Below, one piece after another: positions 1 through 8,215 of a stretch of DNA of 64,000 nt. Each line of letters opens with the position of its first letter. The first letter of the stretch is position 1. The translations under genes and the position numbers were made by a program. Where the stretch lies: the NCBI GenBank assembly GCA_036499165.1, contig DASYEE010000209.1:1-64000 (forward strand). Direction: 5' to 3'. The notes beneath the pieces are model-generated. The model made no database searches. It was not told the DNA's origin and saw only the letters and a list, made by a program, of their open reading frames with translations. This DNA is from Galbitalea sp036499165 (lineage in GTDB: Bacteria; Actinomycetota; Actinomycetes; Actinomycetales; Microbacteriaceae).

Positions 1-1
1 T

Positions 2-1066
2 GCCAACTTCACCAGCCACGGCTTCGCGCCGGCGGGCATTAGCGGAGTCTTCATTGCGATCTCGACCGCCGGAATCGTCTTTTCCTATGGCGGATTTCGA
101 CAGGGCATCGAGCTCGCGGGAGAGTCACGCAATCCGAAGCGCAACGTCCCGCTCGCCGTCATCGGCTCTGTGACGATCACTGCCGTCATCTACACCCTCC
201 TGCAGATCGCGTTCACGATGGGCGTGCCAGCACACCTCCTGGGTTCTGGTGGATGGGACAAGCTGAGCTTCACCAACGATGCTGGGCCTCTCGCGGCGAT
301 CGCGACCATCACGGGGCTTGGCTGGCTGGCGATCCTGCTCTATATCGACGCGGTCGTCTCCCCGCTCGACACCGCGCTCATCACGACGGCCGCGACTGCC
401 CGGGTTTCGTATGCTCTCGCGCGTAATCGGAACGCGCCCTCCGCACTTGCGAAGACGAACAGGCACGGCGTGCCGTGGGTAGGCCTCCTGGTCACCCTGG
501 TGGCGGGGCTCGTGCTGCTTCTGCCGTTCCCCAGCTGGCAGCAGCTCGCGAGCTTCATCACGAGCGCCACCGTCATTTCGTTCGGAGTCGGGCCGCTTGC
601 CGTCGGAGCACTGCGCCGGGAACTACCCGATCGGGATCGCCCCTTCAGGCTTCCGTTTGGAGACGTGATCCCGCTGCTGGCCTTCTACGCGGCCAACATG
701 ATCGTGTACTGGGCCGGGTGGGCGACCAACCAGAAGCTCTTCATCTGCGTTCTGGTCGGATACGTGGTGCTCGTCGTCCTGCGCATCGCGGGACGGGGGC
801 GAGGCAACCTGGCGAAGCTGGACCTGCGGGTTGGCGCCGTCTGGCTGCTGCCGTGGTTCGCCGCGATGGCGCTCGTCAGCTGGCTCTGCGATCCGACATC
901 GCATCCTGAACTCTTCAACTGGGTGTTCCTGGTCAATGCCGTGGTTGCCGTCGCCATCTACTCCCTCGCCATGCGCTACCGACTGCCGAAGGCAGACACC
1001 GAGGAGCGGATCCGCGAAGCCGAAGAAGAGGCCGACACCGAGACGGCCGACTCAGCTCGTTCGTAG
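2..1066 (+). CDS. APC-family amino acid permease (5' end outside window)
   Basis: Integral membrane amino-acid transporter of the APC superfamily; about 354 residues are visible and the frame is open to the left edge, so the N-terminus is missing. The segment GIELAGESRNPKRNVP (about residues 33-48 of the visible part) is the typical APC loop after TM6, where an E-x-x-NP-x-R-x-x-P pattern is conserved. Further hydrophobic helices follow, then a hydrophilic acidic tail ending shortly before the stop. Substrate cannot be told from sequence. It stands alone, with about 100 bp before the next gene on the same strand. Confidence 0.85.
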   Translation, partial: ANFTSHGFAPAGISGVFIAISTAGIVFSYGGFRQGIELAGESRNPKRNVPLAVIGSVTITAVIYTLLQIAFTMGVPAHLLGSGGWDKLSFTNDAGPLAAIATITGLGWLAILLYIDAVVSPLDTALITTAATARVSYALARNRNAPSALAKTNRHGVPWVGLLVTLVAGLVLLLPFPSWQQLASFITSATVISFGVGPLAVGALRRELPDRDRPFRLPFGDVIPLLAFYAANMIVYWAGWATNQKLFICVLVGYVVLVVLRIAGRGRGNLAKLDLRVGAVWLLPWFAAMALVSWLCDPTSHPELFNWVFLVNAVVAVAIYSLAMRYRLPKADTEERIREAEEEADTETADSARS

Positions 1067-1165
1067 CCACACTCACCCCCTCCGTGGGATGGCGTTACAA
1101 AAGCTGGCCCCCAGTGTCTAACCAGCGCGGGATAACCCCGTCCAGACGCTAGGGACCAACCCACC

Positions 1166-1846
1166 ATGAACGCCGCACCACGAATTCTCATCCGAACGAC
1201 CGGGGCACTCGCTGTCGCTGCAATCTCCTGCAGCCTTCTTGTTTCGGCGGCACCGCGCATCCCCGCGGCAGTCTCGCCCGCATCCTTTCGCACGGCGGCC
1301 ACTCTCGGCGCCGACCGGGCTGCAGTGGCGCAGGTCGCGCTGGTCGCCGCGTCCGTCGCCAGTGACCGGATATCTGAGCAGAGGCTCGCCACCCGGAAAG
1401 CTGCAACTGCTCTGGCCGCCACCCACGCCGCCGCGAGTCACGCTGCCGCCGCCCGGGCTGCCGCCTCCCGCGCTGCCGCCTCCCGGGCATCGCACGCCGC
1501 GGTCACTCCTGCTGGCGTCATCCGCACCATCAAGGTCTGGACTTCAGGCGGCCAGGCCGCGATCAACGCCTGCCGGGGAGCCGTCGACCTGACGAGGATG
1601 TACGGTGTCGCGGTCGTCGCCGAGCACTGGCGCTGTGGCGGCGCTTCGTTCCCGACTGCGCCCGGCTCGACGGTGGTGCTCACAGGCCTGCGCGCCGGCA
1701 AATACCGGGTGCTTGGAATCGTGGCAACGCTGAACGCGTACACGCAGAACGCCGGAGCCGTTCCCCGCCGATACCAGCTGCTGTTCCAGACCTGCTACGG
1801 CGGCGACAGTCACCGCACGGAATTCATCGCGCTGCAAAAGCAGTAG
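1166..1846 (+). CDS. Ala-rich secreted protein, unknown function
   Basis: 226 residues. Residues 1 to about 32 look like a signal peptide: basic start, then a hydrophobic stretch ending near an SAAPR region. Residues of about 75-115 are a low-complexity helix of Ala with Ser, His and Arg in a repeated AAASRAAASR pattern, probably a wall-spanning linker. The C-terminal 110 residues form a compact domain with three cysteines (near 136, 157 and 209). The order AEH, TCY, HR in this domain recalls the His-Cys-Arg order of sortase-type barrels, but the domain is short and I do not assign that function. Most likely an exported or wall-associated protein of unknown role. Confidence 0.65.
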   Translation: MNAAPRILIRTTGALAVAAISCSLLVSAAPRIPAAVSPASFRTAATLGADRAAVAQVALVAASVASDRISEQRLATRKAATALAATHAAASHAAAARAAASRAAASRASHAAVTPAGVIRTIKVWTSGGQAAINACRGAVDLTRMYGVAVVAEHWRCGGASFPTAPGSTVVLTGLRAGKYRVLGIVATLNAYTQNAGAVPRRYQLLFQTCYGGDSHRTEFIALQKQ

Positions 1847-2157
1847 ACCCTCGGGCCAATGGAATGCGGGGCGAGTCGCGCCGCAACCGACCAAGGATGC
1901 GCGGGCGACCCGCCCCACGATCGCGCCCTGGCCCGAACCGGTGCGCAATCAGTGGGCCTCGCACTACCCGAACGAGACCCACTCATAGAGACAACGGGTC
2001 GGGCGATTCATCACGCCAAACGGCGAACCAATTTCGGTGGCGATCCGCTGATCGGGGCCGCGCCAGACGGCGTGGCTCCGGGCTCGTGGCGCGCGAACAA
2101 AAGTCAAGCCCACGCCCGGATTCCCGACATCCGCAAGCGGACTTCTATGGTCGAATA
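1847..2157. other. Intergenic stretch with no supported gene
   Basis: About 310 bases follow the secreted-protein gene. The open frames here encode Arg- and Pro-rich sequence typical of non-coding frames in GC-rich DNA. I see no strong hairpin, repeat or regulatory motif. Confidence 0.4.
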
Positions 2158-2403
2158 ATGGCCTTCTCTTTTCCCGCAGCGACGCCAGCGGTGCCCGCAA
2201 ACATCCCGCTGCGGCCGAAAGGCTTCGTCGGCCGGGTGCAGATCGTTGTCAGCGCGCTCCGCTGTGTCAGAGCGACAGACCTGGCCGTCGAACTCGAGCG
2301 CAAGGAAGAGATCGAACTCGATGGCGACGGCTTCGGCACGGCGACCGGGTTCCATTCCTGGGTCGACGAAGGCGGCATCACCACCCGGGTGCCGGCGTCG
2401 TGA
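2158..2403 (+). CDS. Small hypothetical protein upstream of the PAP2 gene
   Basis: Possible 81-residue protein starting MAFSFPAATP and ending TRVPAS. Its codons have GC-rich third positions like real genes of this region, unlike the frame just upstream. The stop TGA overlaps the GTG start of the PAP2 phosphatase gene (GTGA), the pattern seen in translationally coupled pairs. I recognise no family. It could also be a decayed fragment, and there is no clear ribosome binding site. Confidence is low. Confidence 0.35.
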   Translation: MAFSFPAATPAVPANIPLRPKGFVGRVQIVVSALRCVRATDLAVELERKEEIELDGDGFGTATGFHSWVDEGGITTRVPAS

Positions 2404-3317
2404 CCAAACGGACGCCATCGGATGCCGTGGCGGCGTTGCGGGCATCGGCTCGCGAGGGCGACGCGGAAGAGGTCAGCGAAGACCAGTCGCTCGGCACGCT
2501 CGACCTCACAGACTGGCGCACACCGGCCGGGCGCGAAGCTGCGAACCTGGCGGGTCGCACCAGCCAGCGCCTCGGTGACCGCGGTGCGCTCATCCTCACT
2601 CTCGCGGTCGGGGCGGCAATCGCTCTCGGGCTCAGCTTCGCCGCATCCAGGATCTATGACGCGATCACGGAGTCCGACGGGGTTGCAGGCCTCGACCACC
2701 CCCTGCTGCAGTGGGCTATCCACGCGCGTACTCCCCTGCTTGACACCATCCTGACCGGTTACACCGATATCGCGGGGCCAATCGGCATGCCGATCCTCGC
2801 GGTCGCGGCCATCCTGTTTCTGGCGCTCAAGCGACGGTCGTGGACGCCGGTCATCCTGATCGCGTCGGCCGGTCTCGGCTCGCTGCTGATGACCGTTGCG
2901 GGCAAAGACATCATCGACCGAGACCGACCGCCGCTTGCCGATGCGGTGCCGCCGTACGAATACTCGCCGTCGTTCCCAAGTGGTCACACCCTGAATGCGA
3001 TCGTGATCGCCGGCATCGTCGCATACCTGCTGATCCTCCGGCAGCGGTCGACCCACGCCCGGGTGCTGACCATCGTCATCGCCTCCGTCTTCGCGGCTAC
3101 CGTTGGCTTCAGCCGCGTGTTCCTCGGCCACCACTGGTTCACCGACGTGCTTGCGGGCTGGGTGCTTGGCGGCGCGTGGCTTGCACTCGTCATCACCGCT
3201 CATCGGCTGTACCTCACGAACCGCAAGCGGCACGGACCGACCCCAGGAACAAAGGATGATCATGGCATCGAAGAAGGCGCGCATCCGTCGCCCGGCGAAG
3301 GCCGCATACGAGGCTGA
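2400..3317 (+). CDS. PAP2-family membrane phosphatase
   Basis: 305 residues with a cytoplasmic N-terminal region of about 60 residues and several membrane helices. The three phosphatase motifs are visible: KDIIDRDRP (K-x6-RP type), PSFPSGHT, and SRVFLGHHWFTDV, which supply the catalytic His, Arg and Asp. Family members remove phosphate from lipid pyrophosphates such as undecaprenyl diphosphate or phosphatidic acid at the membrane. The GTG start overlaps the stop of a small upstream frame. The 3' end overlaps the start of the polyphosphate kinase gene by about 56 bases, so the two are probably co-transcribed. Confidence 0.88.
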   Translation: MTKRTPSDAVAALRASAREGDAEEVSEDQSLGTLDLTDWRTPAGREAANLAGRTSQRLGDRGALILTLAVGAAIALGLSFAASRIYDAITESDGVAGLDHPLLQWAIHARTPLLDTILTGYTDIAGPIGMPILAVAAILFLALKRRSWTPVILIASAGLGSLLMTVAGKDIIDRDRPPLADAVPPYEYSPSFPSGHTLNAIVIAGIVAYLLILRQRSTHARVLTIVIASVFAATVGFSRVFLGHHWFTDVLAGWVLGGAWLALVITAHRLYLTNRKRHGPTPGTKDDHGIEEGAHPSPGEGRIRG

Positions 3318-4080
3318 GCTCGAACGACTCCAGGTCGAGCTGGTGCAGCTGCAGCAGTGGGTGGTCGCCTCCGGCGCGCGCATCCTCGTCATCTGCGAGG
3401 GTCGGGACGCGGCGGGCAAGGGCGGCACGATCAAACGAATCATGCAATATCTCAACCCGCGGTCGGCCCGTGTAGTCGCCCTGCCGGCACCCAGCGAGCG
3501 GGAGAAGGGCCAGTGGTATTACCAGCGGTACATCGAGCGCCTCCCCGCGGCAGGCGAGATCGTCTTGATGGACCGCTCCTGGTACAACCGCGCAGGCGTC
3601 GAGCACGTGCTGGGCTACTGCACGCCAGAGCAGTACGAGCGGTTCCTGCACCAGACGCCGATCTTCGAGCGGCTCCTGGTCGAAGACGGGATCACCCTGG
3701 TCAAGTACTGGTTCTCGGTCTCCGATGACGAGCAGCAGAAGCGGTTCGCGTCGCGCCTCGGCGATCCGATGCGCCGCTGGAAGTTGTCGGAGACCGACCT
3801 CCTGTCGATCACCAAATGGGAGGACTACTCCCGCGCCAAAGACGACATGTTCAAGGTCACCGATATCCCCGAGGCACCCTGGTGGACGATCGAGAGCGAC
3901 GACAAGCGCTCGGCGCGCCTTAACGCGATCTCGCATCTGCTGTCGCTGATCCCCTACGAGAAGATCGAGCCGCCGAAGGTGACGCTTCCCGATCGTCCAG
4001 AAGCGGACGACTACGACCGGCCGGCCCGCGAGCTCTACAAATACGTTCCGGATCACGCCGCGGAGCTGCCGCGCGCGTAA
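3262..4080 (+). CDS. ppk2: Polyphosphate kinase 2 (PPK2)
   Basis: 272 residues, the usual length for single-domain PPK2. Walker A is GRDAAGKGG (near residue 47), Walker B is in VLMDRSWYNRAG (near 103), and the lid region is GDPMRRWKLSETD, all diagnostic of PPK2. The enzyme transfers phosphate between polyphosphate and nucleoside di- or monophosphates; the class cannot be fixed here, though overall it looks like class I. Start chosen at the ATG at 3262 because AAAGG lies 6 bases upstream; an in-frame ATG at 3256 is an alternative. It overlaps the PAP2 gene, suggesting joint expression of phosphate-handling enzymes. Confidence 0.92.
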   Translation: MASKKARIRRPAKAAYEAELERLQVELVQLQQWVVASGARILVICEGRDAAGKGGTIKRIMQYLNPRSARVVALPAPSEREKGQWYYQRYIERLPAAGEIVLMDRSWYNRAGVEHVLGYCTPEQYERFLHQTPIFERLLVEDGITLVKYWFSVSDDEQQKRFASRLGDPMRRWKLSETDLLSITKWEDYSRAKDDMFKVTDIPEAPWWTIESDDKRSARLNAISHLLSLIPYEKIEPPKVTLPDRPEADDYDRPARELYKYVPDHAAELPRA

Positions 4081-4100
4081 CCGCAAACTGCTCGATCGTC

Positions 4101-4223
4101 GTGGGATTCGTCGTCGCCGCTGCCTTCAGCGGTAACTTCCTGATCGTGCGCCGCAAGTACAAGAAGCTCGGAATCTGGTCGAAACAGTCCGTTCGCCGGC
4201 CACAACCACAACCATCCTTCTGA
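4101..4223 (+). CDS. Possible small membrane peptide or gene remnant
   Basis: A 40-codon frame from GTG encodes a hydrophobic stretch (VGFVVAAAFSGNFLIV) followed by a basic segment (RRKYKKLG) and a Pro/Gln tail. That is the layout of a single-pass membrane peptide. The reading frame continues upstream without a stop for several codons, so it may also be the tail of a lost gene. It lies directly after ppk2 with no visible ribosome binding site. Confidence 0.2.
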   Translation: MGFVVAAAFSGNFLIVRRKYKKLGIWSKQSVRRPQPQPSF

Positions 4224-4407
4224 AGTTGCGTTATGAATGATGCGAATTCGGGTCTTTTGGGGTGTGGGTGCCCCATCCCCCGAGGGGGCGCCCACACGGG
4301 TGGCGTTGTCCCTAGCTTTGCTCACCCTGGCGAACCCGGACGGCGTGGGTACCAACCGGGTTCGCCGCCTACATGGGCGGGGGACGCCGCGAGGGAAAGG
4401 CCACACG

Positions 4408-4914
4408 ATGGCAGGACGACACCGGGCAGAGCGAACAGGGGCCGAGCGAACAGGGGCCGAGCGAACAGGGCCCGAGCCGGCCCGTCACCCAGATCCAGAT
4501 CCAGAACCAGAACCAGAACAGGTGCCTGACGCCGTGGCCTCCGATACCGCAAACTCCCCAAGCACCCCAGACCTCCCAGACACCGCAGACACCATTCCAG
4601 TCACGGTGCAGAAGGCGATCGAATTCACGGTGGATGCCGAGCGAAGCGGCGCCTGGTATTCGCGGTTTGTCGACGAAGCCGACCTCGACGAAAGGCCCGC
4701 GAGCTATGTCGGTCGAAGTCAAGTTGCTGACCCGGAGCTCCACGCATGGCTCGCGGGGGCCGGCGCTCCGTTTCCCGCCAAAGACACCATCGCGAATCAG
4801 GCCGATGCCGGATACAAACCCATCCGTCATCGCTTCCGGCTGAGAAACGCGACAAAAAGAAGAGCGGGAGAGCCGATGGCCGAGGACGACATCGCCGAGC
4901 TGTCAGCCGACTGA
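4408..4914 (+). CDS. Hypothetical protein with repeat-rich N-terminus
   Basis: 168 residues from the ATG at 4408, which has the purine-rich GAGGGAAAGG 7 bases upstream. Residues of about 7-22 are three copies of a GAERT unit encoded by a 15-bp tandem repeat (about 4427-4476). Asp-Pro and Glu-Pro dipeptides encoded by 6-bp repeats follow. The rest (from about residue 62, VTVQKAIEFTVDAERSG) looks like a folded soluble domain with normal codon use. Family unknown. Frame choice is supported by the C-terminal half; the repeat region is open in more than one frame. Confidence 0.5.
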   Translation: MAGRHRAERTGAERTGAERTGPEPARHPDPDPEPEPEQVPDAVASDTANSPSTPDLPDTADTIPVTVQKAIEFTVDAERSGAWYSRFVDEADLDERPASYVGRSQVADPELHAWLAGAGAPFPAKDTIANQADAGYKPIRHRFRLRNATKRRAGEPMAEDDIAELSAD

Positions 4915-5011
4915 CTCATCGTCGCCGTGGACAGGAGAGGGACACCACAATCTCCGCTCTTGCGCTCTCTGCTGCCAGGAAGCGGCCACGTAGTGTGCTC
5001 ACCCTTCACTG

Positions 5012-5560
5012 GTGCCCGACACAGCAGACACAGCTCCTGGCACCTCAACGCATACCGCGCCAGCGGATGCCGAACAAGACCTTGCCGGGCCAGCATGCGC
5101 AGGCTGGACTGGATCCATGTGGATGAGACTCGCAGCACGCGCGCTCGCGGGCGGCGTCCTCGGAGCCCTCGCGACGCGGCCGATGAACGTCGCGTTTGGC
5201 GCCGGACAGCGGCTCGGCTCGATCGACACCCTGCCTCCGCTGAAAGTCGTGAAGGCCGTAAGCCCACAACTGAAGAAGCGCCGCCGCGCTGAGGTCGCCG
5301 CCGTCTCTCACCTGCTGATCGGCGCAACGGCCGGTTCTGCGTACGTCGTCGTGACACCGCGGGTCGCTCGCGGACCAGGCACGGGGATCCTCGCGGGTCT
5401 TGTCGTGTGGCTGATCGGTTACGAGATCGTGATGCCGCCCGCGGCTGAGATGCCAGTTGCACATCGCGACAATCGACCGCGCGCGATCACGATTCTCCTC
5501 GCACACGTGGTATTCGGGGCGAGCCTCGGCCTGATGACCAAACTCCTCTTGCGCCGTTGA
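5012..5560 (+). CDS. Small membrane protein, YagU/DUF1440-like
   Basis: Up to 182 residues from GTG; the ATG at 5117 (start MWMRLAARAL) is an equally plausible start and would give 147 residues. Three or four membrane segments are visible, with a first helix carrying a Gly/Ala-rich GGVLGALATRPMN pattern. That recalls YagU/DUF1440-type inner membrane proteins, but the match is by eye only. The C-terminus ends with a hydrophobic helix and KLLLRR. It converges on the gene encoded on the opposite strand from 5591. Confidence 0.6.
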   Translation: MPDTADTAPGTSTHTAPADAEQDLAGPACAGWTGSMWMRLAARALAGGVLGALATRPMNVAFGAGQRLGSIDTLPPLKVVKAVSPQLKKRRRAEVAAVSHLLIGATAGSAYVVVTPRVARGPGTGILAGLVVWLIGYEIVMPPAAEMPVAHRDNRPRAITILLAHVVFGASLGLMTKLLLRR

Positions 5561-5590
5561 GACAGCGATCGCAAGCAGACCGCAATCGGG

Positions 5591-7477
5591 CTATCCGCCC
5601 ATCGCGAGCGCCTGGCCATCCAGCCGAAATTCCACCAGCCCGATCACGCTTGTGCCGAAGATCCCCTCGAGGCTTCCGTGCAGAGTATCGATCGCCGCAA
5701 TATCGCCCTCGAATGCCGCGAAGCCGTAGTCGATGTACGTGCGCTCCTTCGGGTCGGAGTCGTAGTCCACGACCAGCACGCGGCCGGCGAATCCCGGCTG
5801 CCCGTCGGCGTCAAATCCCCTTGGCTGGGGGTCTGCGCCGAATACCCCGAACGCGTTCCACACGTGATCTGTTGCGGAGAGCTCGACGACGATCGGCGAC
5901 GGAATATCGGCGACCAGTTGAATATAGGTGGCGACGAGTTCCATGACCTGCTGGCGTTGCAGCCTTGCACTCGTCGCGAGCTCGAGTTCCTGGCGCCGGC
6001 GCGCGCTCGTCAACAGCCACGCCGCGATTGGGATCGCCACCATGGCGGGGACGATTGCCAACACTCCGATCGCCGCGGCCACGTTCGCGACGATCCCCGC
6101 AGCGACCCATCCGATCGAGATCAGCATCTCGCCCTCGGTGAAGAGGGGCGCTGAGGCGAAGCCCTGCACGATGATGAAAGCGACCAGGGCAGTCACCACG
6201 AGCGCCGGGTGCGGCAGCCAGCGGACGGGGAGTTCGCGCTCGCGGTAGTCCGCGAAATTGCGCCGACGAACGCCAGCCCGCCGAATAGCCCTGACTGCTC
6301 CAACAACGCAGCCGACCACAGCAAGAATCCCCAGGGAGCCGAAGATGATTGCGGCGAACACCGCCTTCGGTGCACCAAAGCCGGTGTCGGACAGGAAGAC
6401 GACTCCGACTATGAGAACGAGGCAGATGCCGACGATTCTCCCGCCCCTGGGCCCGCCGGATTTGCGACTCTGAACAAATCGCACGACGAGGAAGATCGCG
6501 AGCAGGAGACACAGGGCCGCCGCCCCCGTTGCCCATGCCTTCTCGCCGCCCGACGTGGAATGTGACCGGTCGAGCACGCCGATCAGGCTGAACTGAAATG
6601 CGATCCAGGCATCCTTCAGCGGACTGAAGGTCGCGACGCACAGGAGGATGATGGCGATGAGCAGGCCGAGCATTGCAAACCGGGTACGCCGCGGATGCTG
6701 CCGGAGCGCATATCTCGCAGACGGAGCGACTTGCACGCCGACCGCGATTCCGGCCGCAACGCAGGTGGCGAGAAGCGTCGACCTCGCGATGATGTCGAGC
6801 AGCGTGTTCGTTGCTTCCCAACTGGGTCGCGCCAGCGTGGAGGAGATCGGCAGGACGAAGATGCCCACCACCGCGCCAAGGATGACAACGAGTCCGGCGT
6901 AGATACCCACCCGCACCCCTGCGAGCTGCAGGAACGGCCACGCGAGATCGACTACCGCGTGCTTGCGCAGCTTTCGCCGTTCGGCTGCCTCGACCTTGCG
7001 GATATGACCCAGGTGAGCAGGCAGGGTCGCGAAGGGTGACTGTGCCGCAGTTTCGATGACGGACAAGGTGGCGTCCGACAGGATGGTGGCGCGACGCCGA
7101 GTGTCCCGGAGTTCCTTCAGCACCGCGGCGCGGTTCTCATCCTGATAGCTTGTGACCTGCCCAAGCCTTCTGGTCGCACGCCGCAGTTTTGCAACCATCA
7201 GCGCAGCCACGAGCGACGCATCGAACTTGGGCGATGTGAGGGCAGTCATCCGCTTCTTCTCGTCTTCGTCGACCGCCTGGCGCTGAAGGTCAGTCAGGGC
7301 CGCGAACTCCTCGGCAGATGCGACAGCGATCTGCGCCAGTACCACCTTCGCAACGCGCCGCTCGAACTCCCACCCCTCGTACGAACGGGACAGCACCAGC
7401 AGGACTCCGATGGTGCTGCAGCCAATCGCAAACAGGATCGCCAGGATGGCCGCGAGTTCGAGCGCCTGCCAGTCCAT
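5591..7477 (-). CDS. Large polytopic membrane protein of unknown function
   Basis: 628 residues. One N-terminal helix (about 8-28) is followed by a charged, probably helical cytoplasmic region of about 150 residues rich in Glu, Arg and Lys. A block of roughly eight membrane helices (about 180-480) comes next, then a soluble C-terminal domain of about 120 residues containing VVELSATDHVWNAFGVFG. I recognise no family. Its ATG lies 3 bases after the stop of the tetR gene, so the two are very likely one transcript, and the pair is divergent from an efflux pump gene. A role in sensing or resisting membrane-active compounds is only inferred from this context. Confidence 0.75.
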   Translation of the reverse strand: MDWQALELAAILAILFAIGCSTIGVLLVLSRSYEGWEFERRVAKVVLAQIAVASAEEFAALTDLQRQAVDEDEKKRMTALTSPKFDASLVAALMVAKLRRATRRLGQVTSYQDENRAAVLKELRDTRRRATILSDATLSVIETAAQSPFATLPAHLGHIRKVEAAERRKLRKHAVVDLAWPFLQLAGVRVGIYAGLVVILGAVVGIFVLPISSTLARPSWEATNTLLDIIARSTLLATCVAAGIAVGVQVAPSARYALRQHPRRTRFAMLGLLIAIILLCVATFSPLKDAWIAFQFSLIGVLDRSHSTSGGEKAWATGAAALCLLLAIFLVVRFVQSRKSGGPRGGRIVGICLVLIVGVVFLSDTGFGAPKAVFAAIIFGSLGILAVVGCVVGAVRAIRRAGVRRRNFADYRERELPVRWLPHPALVVTALVAFIIVQGFASAPLFTEGEMLISIGWVAAGIVANVAAAIGVLAIVPAMVAIPIAAWLLTSARRRQELELATSARLQRQQVMELVATYIQLVADIPSPIVVELSATDHVWNAFGVFGADPQPRGFDADGQPGFAGRVLVVDYDSDPKERTYIDYGFAAFEGDIAAIDTLHGSLEGIFGTSVIGLVEFRLDGQALAMGG

Positions 7478-7480
7478 CCG

Positions 7481-8101
7481 CTACCTCCCAAGCAGCGCCG
7501 TGAGAAGGTCGCCGAGCGGCCCCCGCAGGTCGTCCTCGGTCGCCCGCGAGAGCGGGTCGAGGCCCGTGGATGTGCGCAGGAGCACGATTCCGAGGGCGGC
7601 CGAGAGAGCGATCTGGGCACGGAGCAGCAGCGCATCGGCGCCGGGGTCACCCGCGTGCCAGCCCGCGGCTGCCGCCATTCCCTCTGCGAATGAGCGCATG
7701 ATGTTTCGACGAATCCGGTCTGCTCCTTCGTCGCCGGAGGAGCGGAGCAGCAGCATGAGCTGCAGCGGGTACTGGTCACTCGGCAGCCCGACCAGCTGAG
7801 TCGTGAGCGAGTCCAGGATCTGCGGAACGGTGGGGACGCCGACGGACGGACGGCCCAGCTCTTCGCCGACGCGCGCGATGCAGGCCTCGAACAGGCCCTC
7901 CTTCGAGACGAAGTAGCGGTTGATGAGGGCAACATTCACGCCGGCGTCGTTCGCGATGTCGCGCACGGTAGTTGCGCTGTACCCGTCACGAGCGAACCGG
8001 ATGCGCGCGGCCCGGAGCAGGAGCTGCCGCGTGTTGCCTGCGTCACGCGACCTGACGGCGACATCCTCGTCGACGGTCGAGGCCGGTGTTCCGGTGGTCA
8101 T
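7481..8101 (-). CDS. TetR/AcrR-family transcriptional regulator
   Basis: 206 residues from the ATG at 8101 (MTTGTPAST), chosen for the upstream AAGGGACC. The frame extends to 8152, but that would cover the operator. The N-terminal helix-turn-helix is typical: RIRFARDGYSATTVRDIA followed by AGVNVALINRYFVSKEGLF. The C-terminal half is the variable ligand-binding and dimerisation domain. It is divergent from the MFS pump gene and co-directional with the 628-residue membrane protein. The 60-bp palindrome between the divergent starts is the obvious binding site, so it probably represses both directions. Confidence 0.9.
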   Translation of the reverse strand: MTTGTPASTVDEDVAVRSRDAGNTRQLLLRAARIRFARDGYSATTVRDIANDAGVNVALINRYFVSKEGLFEACIARVGEELGRPSVGVPTVPQILDSLTTQLVGLPSDQYPLQLMLLLRSSGDEGADRIRRNIMRSFAEGMAAAAGWHAGDPGADALLLRAQIALSAALGIVLLRTSTGLDPLSRATEDDLRGPLGDLLTALLGR

Positions 8102-8141
8102 GAGGTCCCTTCGTTCTGAGCCACGGTACGCCAATCTGAAC

Positions 8142-8201
8142 GATGTAAACAACCATTGACTTAGGGGGCTATGATTTCCTAAGTCAGCAACCGTTTACAT
8201 C
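8142..8201. promoter_or_regulatory. Double-arm palindromic operator between tetR and MFS gene
   Basis: Two nested 9-bp inverted repeats share the same centre (between 8171 and 8172). The outer arms are GATGTAAAC (8142-8150) and GTTTACATC (8193-8201). The inner arms are TGACTTAGG (8157-8165) and CCTAAGTCA (8178-8186). A TTGACT hexamer (8156-8161) inside the left half is a candidate -35 for the rightward gene. The length and double symmetry suit binding of two TetR dimers, as known for QacR-type operators; this is inference. Confidence 0.75.
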
Positions 8202-8215
8202 CGGACCGGAGCACA

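Noticed and set aside
1847..2157. Arg-rich open frames after the secreted-protein gene
   Set aside because: Composition typical of non-coding frames; no start signal and no similarity to known proteins.
2145..3455. Long leftward open frame of 436 codons opposite the PAP2/PPK2 genes
   Set aside because: Arg/Asp-rich composition without any family pattern, while the opposite strand encodes two clear enzymes with intact motifs; an antisense shadow in GC-rich DNA.
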